A stretch of DNA of 64,000 nucleotides from Siphonodentalium dalli (Eukaryota; Mollusca; Scaphopoda; Gadilida; Siphonodentaliidae). A program made the position numbers and the translations under genes. Under the pieces are notes generated by a model, which saw only the letters and a program-made list of their open reading frames with translations, did not search any database and was not told the DNA's origin. The stretch is taken from assembly GCA_032622095.1 (NCBI GenBank), contig CP136061.1, positions 231,380,944 to 231,444,943 of the forward strand, read 5' to 3'. Positions 35,001-45,230 of this stretch are shown in pieces (position 1 is the stretch's first letter; every line of letters starts with the position of its first letter).

Positions 35001-35827
35001 CAAACGTCACAGTCACTATTACCCAGAATAAGTTTGTATTGACCATTCACACGACAAATCGATAAATTACGAGTTAACCAATTCGTATATCATTTAATAT
35101 AATATAAGACTATAGGAAATATTCAGACAATAACGATGAATTATCTTAACAATCCAACCACAAAATAGGACTCCTTCTGGTTGTTCTACTGTCTGCCGTC
35201 TGCTCATATTTCCAGAACATTCCTCCAGGTGTATATTAGACTCTTCCAATTTATACTATTATGATTGAGTGGAGAATCCATTCAGCATAGCATGGGTAAA
35301 GTCCGTGTATTAGTATATCATGTATTATATTGAGCAATGCTTGCACTATGTATAGTTAAAAGTGCTCTAGCTTTTCGCTGAATCCACTAATGAGAAGGTG
35401 TTACGGCATATTTAGTTTGGGAATTTTTGGATGGCTCTTAATGATGCAACAAGCCATCGCTGTATACCCATTTAACGTATACAACTTTCTGTCCATCGTC
35501 TACAACTGAGGGTGTCCCCCCCCCCCCTGCCCCGCCCCATGAATCCTGAATATCAGTTAACAGAGATGGGTGATCCTGCGACAACATCGATTGCAAGGCT
35601 TCGATGTTATATCACACTAATATGATAATAGTCTCACATTTGCTGTAGTAATGTCCATAACTTCCAACAAATCAAGATGTATGAGACTGAATTGCATTAA
35701 AATTTGTCATTTTGGCTAAGAATAATTAAATTTTGAAGAATTTTATCCTATAAAAGATGCGTACCAGTCTTGTATTTAATCCTTCATGAACACCCGTCAA
35801 AATGAACATATGCATCCCAAGTACCAG
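35001..35827. other. Non-coding stretch
   Basis: Apart from a C run near 35516-35528 I see no repeat, gene or regulatory structure. Confidence 0.4.
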
Positions 35828-36089
35828 TTAACCTTTCCATGACTGGAGCTTCCTGATTTTTTTGGAAAACCCTGTGCCAATGCATTCTCTTATATATGCG
35901 ATTCGCCCATAGGGCGCCTCGCATATATAAGCGAATGCATTGGCCTAACAATATTTACCTTGACCGTGTAAGCCAGTGCATTCTCTTATTTATGTGAGGC
36001 TCCCTATGGGACTCGCATATATAAGAGAATGCCCTGGCACATGGTTTTTAATGCTGCACCAGCGCAACTACCATTCATGAAAGGGTTAA
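35828..36089. mobile_element. TTAACCC-group palindromic element, locus 5 (complete)
   Basis: TTAA at 35828-35831 and 36086-36089 bounds 262 bp. The ends are TTAACCTTTCCATGACTGG and the complement of TTAACCCTTTCATGAATGG. Inside are two palindromes, 35878-35944 and 35973-36040, joined by CTAACAATATTTACCTTGACC. The TTAA target with a CCC(T)TT start suits piggyBac-type ends. No transposase is present. Confidence 0.85.
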
Positions 36090-36850
36090 CAGATGTTATG
36101 ACTCCTGCGTATCACTTCAAAATCACCCGAATCAGAAAGGGGGTGTTACACCCCCACAACGCCGCTTGAATAGACTACAGAACCACCCGCTATATAATCT
36201 CTCTGGGTTTCTGTTCATTTAAGAAGTTCATTGACACTTCACATCACTGAGTTGCGTCCTTTATCATAAGCCGCGTGACCATATAATACGAGAATCCATA
36301 TCACATATCGTCAACATTTACCACGTGTAGTCCAACTTTCCATCTGATATCAAAGCACTTCGCAGATAATTGCTTATGGTTATGGTGAAACGCACGCTTG
36401 AGCTCATTTTTGCAATAATATCAACGCTCATAAATGAGAATTAGAATGACCCTCGGACCTCCCAGGGTAAAAATCTAATAAACTGCACCGAAAGCCCTCG
36501 GAAATATGAGGCTTCCTCGTAAATGGATGTGGCCATGCCAATACCTGGCGAAATCATAAAGCCATAAGAGCTTAATGTGTGAGAGGAAATGAATTAGCCT
36601 TTCGAAAATAAAGTGAATTTTAATGAACATGTAAATCTAATTTTAATGTCAAAGGACTAATCGGATAAAATACACGGGACAACACACGTCACAGGTATTT
36701 CCTACATCAGCCGCCGTTCGAGAATCTTTTATCTTCGTTTTTATGAATGGTAATTTGTCTTGCACCAGTGATTCGTTGTACTTTTACTTGAACTGTGGTG
36801 ACTTCAGTTTGGTCGTGATAATCTAGTCTCTTGACTTGATTTGAAAAATA
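36090..36850. other. Non-coding stretch
   Basis: No gene-like frame, repeat or hairpin was recognised. Confidence 0.4.
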
Positions 36851-37010
36851 TTTATAAAATAGAAGATCTACAACTCGTCCCCAGTTTATAGCGAAATTTA
36901 CAGTAAATTAGGTCTAGACAGAGACTTTGGCGAGATCCAGACCTAATTTACTGGACGAGTTTCGTAAATTTCGCCATAAACTAGGGATGAGTTGTAGATT
37001 CTATTTATTA
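36851..37010. mobile_element. Foldback element with CAACTCGTCC arms
   Basis: TAGAAGATCTACAACTCG on the left pairs with GAGTTGTAGATTCTA on the right. Further in, TTTATAGCGAAATTTAC pairs with GTAAATTTCGCCATAAA, and AAATTAGGTCT with AGACCTAATTT. The arms are about 65 bp with a loop near 36918-36936. It resembles the element at 34829 in size and in its AACTCGT words. Confidence 0.75.
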
Positions 37011-37028
37011 CTTGATCCAAAACTTCCA

Positions 37029-37592
37029 TACAACACAGGGGGGGGGGGGTCGAAAAAATATTTCAGGCACGTATGGCATTTTTTCCCTTTCGATCATTTT
37101 TTGTACCCACCCACCCCCACCGCCAAATTTTTTTCCGTTTTCGGCAGTTTTTTCCGACCATTTTTTTACACCCACCCCCCCCCCCCTTTAACACTAAAAC
37201 AGAGATATGCGGGGGGAAATTCACTGTAAACAGCTGTATATGAATTTTTGTGCATACTATTTATCATGGATGTTAACATGGACATGTAAATAGGAATGAG
37301 TCATTTTGAGGTCATTCGGCCAAAAAAAAATGGCTGCCAGCGGCCATCTTGGATTTCAAAATTTGCAACAAAATCAACACGATAACTGCCTGCAGTCAGT
37401 TTACCAGTTAAAATTACATTATTTCTCTCATTCAAAGTGGTTTTGAAGACCAACTCATTGCCAAAAACACTAAAAAACAAGCAGGAATTTTTTTTAGTTG
37501 CGGAAAAAATTGCTTGTTGGTGGCTTTGACCACCCACCCACCCCGGCACACGTGCGTGAATTTTTTTGTTCACCCCCCCCCCCTGTACAACA
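37029..37592. mobile_element. hAT-like MITE with poly-G inverted ends
   Basis: The left end CAGGGGGGGGGG (37036) and right end CCCCCCCCCCCTG (to 37585) are followed inward by complementary sequence over about 45 bp, including GCACGTATGGC against GCACACGTGCG. TACAACA flanks both sides (37029-37035 and 37586-37592). The CAGGG start and 7-8-bp duplication point to hAT. Further C4-C11 tracts lie at 37107-37185. Opposed frames 36927-37229 and 37301-37597 are shadows. Confidence 0.75.
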
Positions 37593-38380
37593 TACATAAA
37601 TTTGGACGTGAAATTAACAGCGACTTCTATGAGGCCTGCGATGACGTTTCACGTAACTATGCGTTTCTTGCTTGCGTAAAGATATATAGTTATAACTTTT
37701 TGAAGTATTTAATTGCGTAAATTTAATGAAATAATTTTTCGAACTATATCAATATCAGTCAGAGATTTTTTTTTCTTCATTCCTCATCCGTAGGGTACGG
37801 AATGTAAACAGACGACAAACCGGAAGTGAAAGGTCACGTTTACCTAACAATAATACATTTGGGTCCACCTGTCATTATCTCATGTTATGCAATGACCGTT
37901 GTATATCATTATTATGGAATGGTTTAATGAATTGAATAAGAGTATAATAAATAATACATATTACGCCTATGACATAAACTTTACAAATTTCAATTTGAAT
38001 GACAAAATGCACTGCAGAAAAGCGCATACTGTTAGAGACAAATTCAGATAGCATTATAGGATGGGTGCATGTGGAATATCCACAGCTGTCATGCTATATA
38101 TATCGTGCTGGGTGTAAACAAAATCGCCAAAAGCGGGGGAAAAGACAATTGGGTGAAGTGGTGGGTGGTCCCGGAACATAGCAAAAAGTTACTTTGTGAT
38201 GTCCGTGTGTCACGAGTGATAAGCTAATTCCATATAATTTTCATGTAATTGCATATAATGCTTTATTCGCCATGTAAATTTGCCTTAGGAAATTCAATGT
38301 CACAGATGCGCCATGAACATGTTGCATCTCCAGGTCTGAGTTGTGTTTATTAAACGTGCGTATTATATATACCCCTGTGT
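37593..38380. other. Non-coding stretch
   Basis: The frame 37999-38181 (60 codons) has no recognisable domain. No repeat match was seen. Confidence 0.4.
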
Positions 38381-38841
38381 TTAAAGGTACTCAATCCGAT
38401 TCGACGGTCCCCAAATCATCAGATTCCAACAACAATAAAAAAAATTGAAATGCCGCTTCAGTTATCAGAATCGATTAATTGCCCAAAAATAATGCTAACC
38501 ACAGTCAACTACATGTATAGTATAAAATTGCCCAAAACCTGTTATTCATCAACGTTCTGTTCAACGAAATTTTGCCGGTTGTCAAATATCTGACACAAAA
38601 TTTGACAAAAAAGCCACTGGATTTTTAGAGTTATCGATCTTCATCCGCTATCTGGTCAGATAAGTTCTTCTCGTCGATAGTTTACTGGGCCACATAAAAT
38701 TAAAATAATAGATTCAAACATCGATATCTGATCACTCCTAGCATTGATGGGTGGGTTCCTCGACTCGAATAAAATATTTTTTACCCCCGAAGCCAAGGAA
38801 ATAGTAATTTGCGAGCGTTAATTCGGATTGAGTACCTTTAA
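38381..38841 (-). mobile_element. TTAAAGGTACTCAATCC MITE, copy 6
   Basis: The copy is 461 bp with clean ends TTAAAGGTACTCAATCCGAT and GGATTGAGTACCTTTAA. Internal order is reversed relative to copies 2-5: the GGTCCCC end comes first and the GGTGGGTTCCTCGACTCGAA block lies near 38750. With copy 4 it defines the intact termini of the group. Confidence 0.92.
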
Positions 38842-39076
38842 AAGAGCCAAGGCCTTCGCCCTGGGTAAATGTGCAACAACAAAAACAGTATGTCAAAACA
38901 TCACCACAAAGAAGAACATAGATAAACTTTGTTGTTATATTCATTACTGGTAGTTCTCCGATAACGAAGTTTCGCATGTTGAAACCATTGTAAACACAAC
39001 TGTTAAATTTATTTCTCATCAACGTCGCTAATCATGTAGTAAGTTCAAATATCTTAGTCTGAATATTTAACTTATC
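38842..39076. other. Short non-coding spacer
   Basis: No feature was seen. The minus-strand frame 38738-39022 runs out of the MITE and has no domain. Confidence 0.4.
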
Positions 39077-39335
39077 CTCACGCAAATAGGTTCATACTCG
39101 ACCTATTATATTCACATACGTTCATAACGGATTGTTTGATTATGAAATAAGCACAAAGTGGACTTGTATCCGTTATTCCGTTAATGGCGCGGGCCTCAAT
39201 GAAAACACATTTTAAAGAGCGTACATCTGGTAAGTCGTGAGTTGGTTTATTCGTGTTATTTTCCACAAAATGAACATATAATAAGTCATTATGAGGCCAT
39301 AATGACACTAAAACACTCTCAATTTAGTTCGTAAA
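39077..39335 (-). mobile_element. Dispersed repeat, copy 2 (mate at 22441)
   Basis: This is an inverted relative of 22441-22766. GAAAACACATTTTAAAGAGC, then GGTAAGTCGTGAGTTGG and TTATTCGTGTTATT align with its complement. The end CGCAAATAGGTTCAT also matches. It contains one TAAAGAGCG motif. The adjoining hairpin-headed element begins 10 bp further on. Confidence 0.65.
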
Positions 39336-39345
39336 TATATCCTAC

Positions 39346-40168
39346 TAGCTGGTGGGCCCGACTTCGTCCGGGTTATTTATCCGGGCTCTTTAGGGATTTA
39401 TTTGCCAGAAACATGACTATATGAGCGTGTATGAGCAAGGATACGGTCGCAGGCGAAATTGGACCAGATTTTACCTTGAATTTACTATTTTGAAGGTCAG
39501 GGTCCGGTTGTGGTCACGATTTGACACGTCCAAAACACTCCTCGGACAAAAGTAGGCCTAGGTATCAAATTTCGTCGAAATCCGCCAGTTATACCCGATT
39601 TGACCTTGAATTGACAATTTTGAAGGTCAAGGTCAGGTCGGGGCCACGGTCTGACCCGCCCAAAACACTCCCCGGACAAAAGTACCCGAGGTATCAAATT
39701 TCGTCGAAATCCGTCCGTTTTACCCGATTTGACCTTGAATTGACCATTTTAAAGGTCAAGGTCAGGTCGGGGTCACGATTTGACCCGTCCAAAACACTCC
39801 CGGACAAAAGTACTCCTAGGCATTAAATTTCGTCGAAATCCTCCAGTTTTACCCGATTTGACCTTGAATTGACAATTTTGAAGGTCAATGTCAGGTCGGG
39901 GTCACGATCTGACCCGTCCAAAACACTCCCCGGAAAAAGTACCTCTATGTATCAAATTTCGTCGAAATCCGTCCAGTTTTACCCGATTTGACCTTGAATT
40001 TACCTTTTTGAATGTCAAGGTCAGGTCGGGGTCACGATTTGGCCCGTCCAAAACATTCCCCGGACAAAAGCACCCATAGGTATCAAATTTCGTCGAAATC
40101 CGTCCCGCAGTTTTCCCGGCCATAGCTAACAGACAGACAGACAGACAAAAGTCCCAAAATATATAGTA
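39346..40168 (+). mobile_element. Hairpin-headed element with 129-bp minisatellite core
   Basis: The 5' end TAGCTGGTGGGCCCGACTTC is followed by GTCCGGGTT, able to form a GC-rich hairpin. The core is about five copies of a 129-bp unit starting CCCGATTTGACCTTGAATT (39594, 39723, 39852, 39982). The end is CATAGCTAACAGACAGACAG, then AAAATATATAGTA. As 129 is divisible by three, frames 39521-39826 and 39888-40079 stay open through the repeats. They are artefacts. I know this head-and-tail style from intergenic repeats in several invertebrates but cannot name the superfamily. Confidence 0.75.
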
Positions 40169-40170
40169 GA

Positions 40171-40560
40171 CTAGCCGATGAGCCCGACGTTGTCCGGGCT
40201 ATTCAAACACCAAATTTCAAGTCGATGGCTCCACCCGTTTCCGAGATCTCGTCTGCGCATGCGCGAAGCTGGCGTCGCACGGGCTCGGCGACCCGATAAA
40301 ATTCGTATCCGGGGCAAGATACATTCACATAGAAAATTTCAAGTCGATAGCTCCACCCGTTTACGAGATCTCGTCTGCGCATGTGCGAAGCGGGCGCCGC
40401 ACGGGCTCGCCAATACGACAACGTCCACCGCCTGGTCAAACTACACACACGTACCAAGTTTCGTCCCGATCGGTCGAGAATCGTATATTTGTATAAATGA
40501 CAAACAAACATACAGTCAAACATACAGACAAACATACAGAGGTCTTCAAAATATATAGGA
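40171..40560 (+). mobile_element. Hairpin-headed element, second type
   Basis: It starts two bases after the previous element with TAGCCGATGAGCCCGACGTT, then GTCCGGGCT, the same head design. The core has two ~125-bp units (TTTCAAGTCGAT...CTCCACCCGTTT...GAGATCTCGTCTGCGCATG at about 40214 and 40337). The tail is AAACATACAGACAAACATAC, then CAAAATATATAGG. Frames in it are by-products. Confidence 0.75.
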
Positions 40561-41006
40561 GATATTATACGCCCATAAACTGCGGATTTTCGGGAGAACA
40601 CGCTGATATATTATTTTCAGAATATGTGTTCAATGCTTTGATCTTTTCCAATGTTTACCGTAAAATTTTGATTAAACTTTGATATCTTATTGGACTATAA
40701 TTGAATTTTTATCGGTAATTCCTATGTAACAGAAAGGTTTACATAATAATAATGAAATATCATTATTGGAGAGTTATTAATAATGAAAATAAGAAAAAAT
40801 GTCAATCTATTTTTCCATGAACACACTTCGAAAGCCTTGAGTCCATTTTATGATAGGTGATCTTTTGATCAGTCAAAACTGCTTTTAATGTCTATATCTG
40901 ACCATCAAAACCTATAGATGGGTTTATTTTTTCATCATTTTTTTTATTATAACTAAAGTCCAAATAAATATAGGGCCTTGACGTTCATTAATATCAAATC
41001 TGACGT
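40561..41006. other. AT-rich non-coding stretch
   Basis: No repeat, hairpin or coding frame of note was seen between the hairpin-headed element and the satellite. Confidence 0.45.
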
Positions 41007-42313
41007 CAACATTTATGTATATATATGCATGTCGCTATGACAGTATTCCTGTGTAAATGACGCGAGTGTATCAAATAAATAGATAGTCTTACATGTATAT
41101 ATTAATTGGCACCCTGTTTTGGGTGGATGTGCCTTCAATGAATGCATTAATATTACATATACTATAATATAATTATGTACCTGTTAAATGTGCTTTTGTC
41201 ATATATTTGTATTTAAATTTTGTATATCTCACATACCATGATTATTGGTTATTGAGATTAAATAATTGAAAATACACGCGTACATGTTCCGATTGAACAT
41301 GCACCATGCGATGGGGTCTATTAGCAACGGTGTCTCTGTCAGTTTATTTGAAGCCACGCTTTATTCTAAACATTATTATTCGAATACACACACAACTTCG
41401 ACCTCAAGTTATATGATGATTAAAACATACCATGCAGTTTTTGTCAATATGATTTTGATTTTTGATTTTTTTTTTTCAAAGTTACATTTGTAGCTCATGT
41501 AACCCATCGTCTCAAGTCAACATTTATGTATATATATGCATGTCGCTATGACAGTATTCCTGTGTAAATGACGCGATTGTATCAAATAAATAGATAGTCT
41601 TACATGTATATAGTAATAGGCACCCTGTTTTGGATGGATGTGCCTTCAATGAATGCATTAATATTACATATACTATAATATAATTATATACCTGTTAAAT
41701 GGGCTTTTGTCATATATTTGTATTTAAATTTTGTATATCTCACATACCATGATTATTGGTTTATTGAGATTAAAGAATTGAAAATACACGCGTACATGTT
41801 CCGATTGAACATGCACCATGCGATGGGGTCTATTAGCAACGGTGTCTCTGTCAGTTTATTTGAAGCCACGCTTTATTCTAAACATTATTATTCGAATACA
41901 CACACAACTTCGACCTCAAGTTATATGATGATTAAAACATACCATGCAGTTTTTGTCAATGCGATTTTGATTTTTGATTTTTTTTTCAAAGTTACATTTG
42001 TAGCTCATGTAACCCATCGTCTCAAGTCAACATTTATGTATATATATGCATGTCGCTATGACAGTATTCCTGTGTAAATGACGCGATTGTATCAAATAAA
42101 TAGATAGTCTTACATGTATATAGTAATGGATGTGCCTTCAATGAATGCATTAATATTACATATACTATAATATAATTATATACCTGTTAAATGTGCTTTT
42201 GTCATATATTTGTATTTAAATTTTGTATATCTCACATACCATGATTATTGGTTTATTGAGATTAAAGAATTGAAAATACACGCGTACATGTTCCGATTGA
42301 ACATGCACCATGC
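41007..42313 (+). repeat. 511-bp tandem repeat, 2.6 copies
   Basis: Units start CAACATTTATGTATATATAT at 41007, 41518 and 42028, giving spacings of 511 and 510. Copies are almost identical. The third is truncated at 42313 after CATGCACCATGC and carries a ~22-bp deletion near 42126 (the GGCACCCTGTTTTGG part is lost). The open frames 41266-41493 and 41718-42077 are the same frame in two copies and lack any recognisable domain. Near-identity points to recent tandem duplication or homogenisation. Confidence 0.93.
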
Positions 42314-43854
42314 TGTGACAGGTTATTTGCGACATATCATCCATTTAAATTAGTGTCACGTGCAGGTATATTATATGTCGACGATCTTGGGAAATAGATA
42401 TTATCATTATAACATATTCTCTATCTGACACCTATCCAATATAGTCCCCGTATAATGTCAGATAATGTAATCCTAATTCCATTTCCTGATCGCCGATCAA
42501 GAGTTAATCAGGATCATTTCACTTCTCGCGGTTCTGTTGACACCGACAATCGGCTTAGCCTTCAAGGGCTGTGATAAGGAACGGTATTATCCTCTTTGTT
42601 ATTTATATATCCGCCATTTCAGTTGTTTCTAATAATAATCTCTTTATAAATCGACTCATAATCTTCAAGTCTCAAATCAAGCATAATAATAATAAATTGC
42701 TTGGTTTTTTTCACATATGTATGACAAAAATAGGCCAACAAATATATGAGATACAAATGGCATATGTACCGAATATATAATAATGTACACATGTGCCTCG
42801 TAAAAAATGTCCAGACTATTTTACTCTTTAAAAATACCGAATAATTTTCCAGACAAAATGAAACAAACACTCTTTATTATTGCCATATCATGAACATACT
42901 AACAAGGAACGCTCTTTATTGTTTCATGACGAAAGCGGGAATTTTGGGACATCATTAAGTCTTTATGTTACATAGAAAGTCAACATAAAACTAGGTCACG
43001 CATGTATCGACCTATATTTGACCCCCGGAATGTAACAAAAACCTGTATTACTATGCCCCAAATCACCATGGGCCGTGCATTTGTCGTGTGGATACTCATG
43101 CTCTGGATTCAAGCCACGCCCTTGGCTCCGTTCAATCGGCAAGTCTTGCCGACTGCGACCATTTTGGAATGCATAGCTGCATGGTGACGAATGACTGCTC
43201 TTGTCATTCAAGATTATCCTGGATGGCTTTAGGCATATAAGGCACCATTAATCCCGCTCGAGTGAGCTGTTCAAACAAAAAGGGCAAGGGGTTGAGAGTG
43301 ATGTGTAATATTATACAAAAAAACTGGGAGATTTGTGGTGTAGCGAAATTTCACAATACCTTCTTATTTGCACAAGTCAAGAACGTCTACCTACATATTT
43401 ACACATATTTAGTTATGTTGATTCAAAATGTTACATGGGTGGTCATACAATAGATGTCGTAGGACAGTGTTGTTTGCGATTTCTCGGATGGCTGCGACGC
43501 ATACTATTATTTTTACCATGTCGAGTACGGTTCGACGTTCCAAACCAATCATTATATCGGCCAACGCGTTGATGTCAAGATAGCTCGAGCATAGCAATTT
43601 CATTCGTTGTGCAATAATCCTAAAACTACATTATATTCGAACAATTAGTTGGCCAAAACTTCTTGCTTTGGGACAATGAAAGATGCTCAAACTTGGGACA
43701 AAATTCTAAAGTATGGGTTTCCCGTCAAGTCCAACTGCTAAACGTCGGTGAAATGACCTAGGGTTAGTAACTATACATGTATTGACCTCTATCATACTCC
43801 CATTTCATTACTTGTTATTTACATGCATACAAGTTGTGTAGTACTGACCCAGTT
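42314..43854. other. Non-coding stretch with a paired CGCTCTTTA module
   Basis: AAACACTCTTTATTATTGCC near 42858 and GAACGCTCTTTATTG near 42906 are 48 bp apart. The spacer GCCATATCATGAACATACTAA resembles that of the TTAAAGGCACG MITEs, although no MITE end is present. Opposed frames at 42996-43211 and 43002-43187 have no domain. The rest is featureless. Confidence 0.45.
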
Positions 43855-45230
43855 GATCCTGCAGAACTCGCAAAATGGTCGATGGACGTCTTTTTCTTCT
43901 GCAATTGCATCAGTTCAAACTATGGAAGTTCTGAACAAAGACCAATACAAACCAGCATAAAACCGTACGTGACTCAGCCACTATAGTTATCACCATACTT
44001 CTGATAGAGGATCGGCAGATTGTGAATAGGGTGACATATAAAAATGACGTTTTTAAAATTAAACATTTTCCTTGAACATTGGAACCGATAATAGTAAAAC
44101 CTTAATACATGTAACTATTGTTTGGGGAAGCCACACGTGGCTTTGAACTCTCCATGCTTTAATAGCTTCGCGTATAGGCCCTCACACATTCGACCAGGTC
44201 CCCGTTCAAAGCACCGATTACTCGTCTTCCTTGAACCTTCACAAACTATACCCCCCCCCCCCAATATGACACAATCTCAAGCCCTCAATGAGAAGACGAC
44301 AAAGTGCATAATCTGAATGTTGCATAATACATTAATTATACTGCCATGTGCGATAATCCGAGCCTGTGATTGTGCGACTATATACTTGATTATGCAGAAC
44401 TCGCAAAACTCGCAAAACGGTCGTACATGTTTTGTTCTGTAACTGATTCACTTCCAAGTCAGAACAAAGACCATTACAAACAATCAATAAGTCTGATAGT
44501 CGATCGTAGATGGTGAGTTGGGTGAACTTTTCTTTAAAGGGTAGGTCGCGACTATTTCGGTTATAAAAGTATAACCCATCTCTTTGAAATTTCGAACCAA
44601 AAGTAGTAAAAGACACCATACCTTTTGTTTAGGGAAGGCATGCATATATGCAGGGGAGTTTCTTCGTCTCTTATTTCGTGTTAATTCATGATTGAGTTAT
44701 TAAACCATTCATTCAATACACCCTGTCACATACTCGCGGCCATATTGCATCCACCAGGCCAGGTTCCGTGGTTTTAGTGCTACAGGTCAAAGTTCTGGAG
44801 TAGCATTTCCATATATGGAAGTCATGAATAGTCAAAAGCTCCATATATGGAAATGGTACTTCAGAACGTTTACCTGTAGCACTAAAACCACGGAACCGAG
44901 GGTGGATTAATCTCTGAAACCACGGATCGGGGCTGGATGAACCAAATACGGCCGCGACTTAGTGGTCTCGCTTATTGCAACCCCATGCGTATTCAACATC
45001 TTCACGCGAGCCCTCACACATTCACGCCATGTTCAAAGCACGACCATGTGGATATTTTTTATGGAGACTTCCCAGCATATTACCCCAAGGTGAAATAATC
45101 TCAGGTACCCAATAATGAGAGAGCGACACAGTGCGTACCCAGAATGTTGTATAATACATTAATTGTATTGGAATGTGTGATAATCCGAGCTTGTGATTGT
45201 GCGACCATACTTTTCATATAGAGGTTCCCA
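43855..45230 (+). repeat. Diverged segmental tandem duplication (~530-bp unit)
   Basis: Unit 1 (about 43855-44390) and unit 2 (about 44391-45230) share, in order, CAGAACTCGCAAAA, AACAAAGACCA(A/T)TACAAAC, TAGTAAAA, CCCTCACACATTC, GTTCAAAGCAC, AATACATTAATT and GATAATCCGAGC(C/T)TGTGATTG. Unit 2 is longer because it contains the foldback at 44733-44959. A poly-C tract at 44251-44262 lies in unit 1 only. Confidence 0.7.
44733..44959. mobile_element. Foldback MITE inside the duplicated segment
   Basis: TTCCGTGGTTTTAGTGCTAC at about 44764 pairs exactly with its complement ending at 44895. TTTCCATATATGGA pairs with TCCATATATGGAAA around a ~20-base loop. Outer ends TCGCGGCC and GGCCGCGA pair with looser sequence between. 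It is absent from the other unit of the duplication. Confidence 0.75.

Noticed and set aside
35878-36040. Palindromes as a CRISPR-like array
   Set aside because: They are two self-complementary arms within a TTAA-bounded transposon in animal DNA, with no regular spacers.
37029-37597. Frames of ~100 codons on both strands
   Set aside because: They span the poly-G/poly-C ends of a MITE and encode homopolymer-driven peptides.
39521-40079. Tandem-repeat protein gene
   Set aside because: The frames exist only because the repeat unit is 129 bp. Indels break them and the unit is part of a hairpin-headed element.
41266-42077. Repeated open frame with LFEATLYSKHYYSNTHTTS
   Set aside because: It is the same frame in successive 511-bp satellite units, with no domain and no start or splice support.
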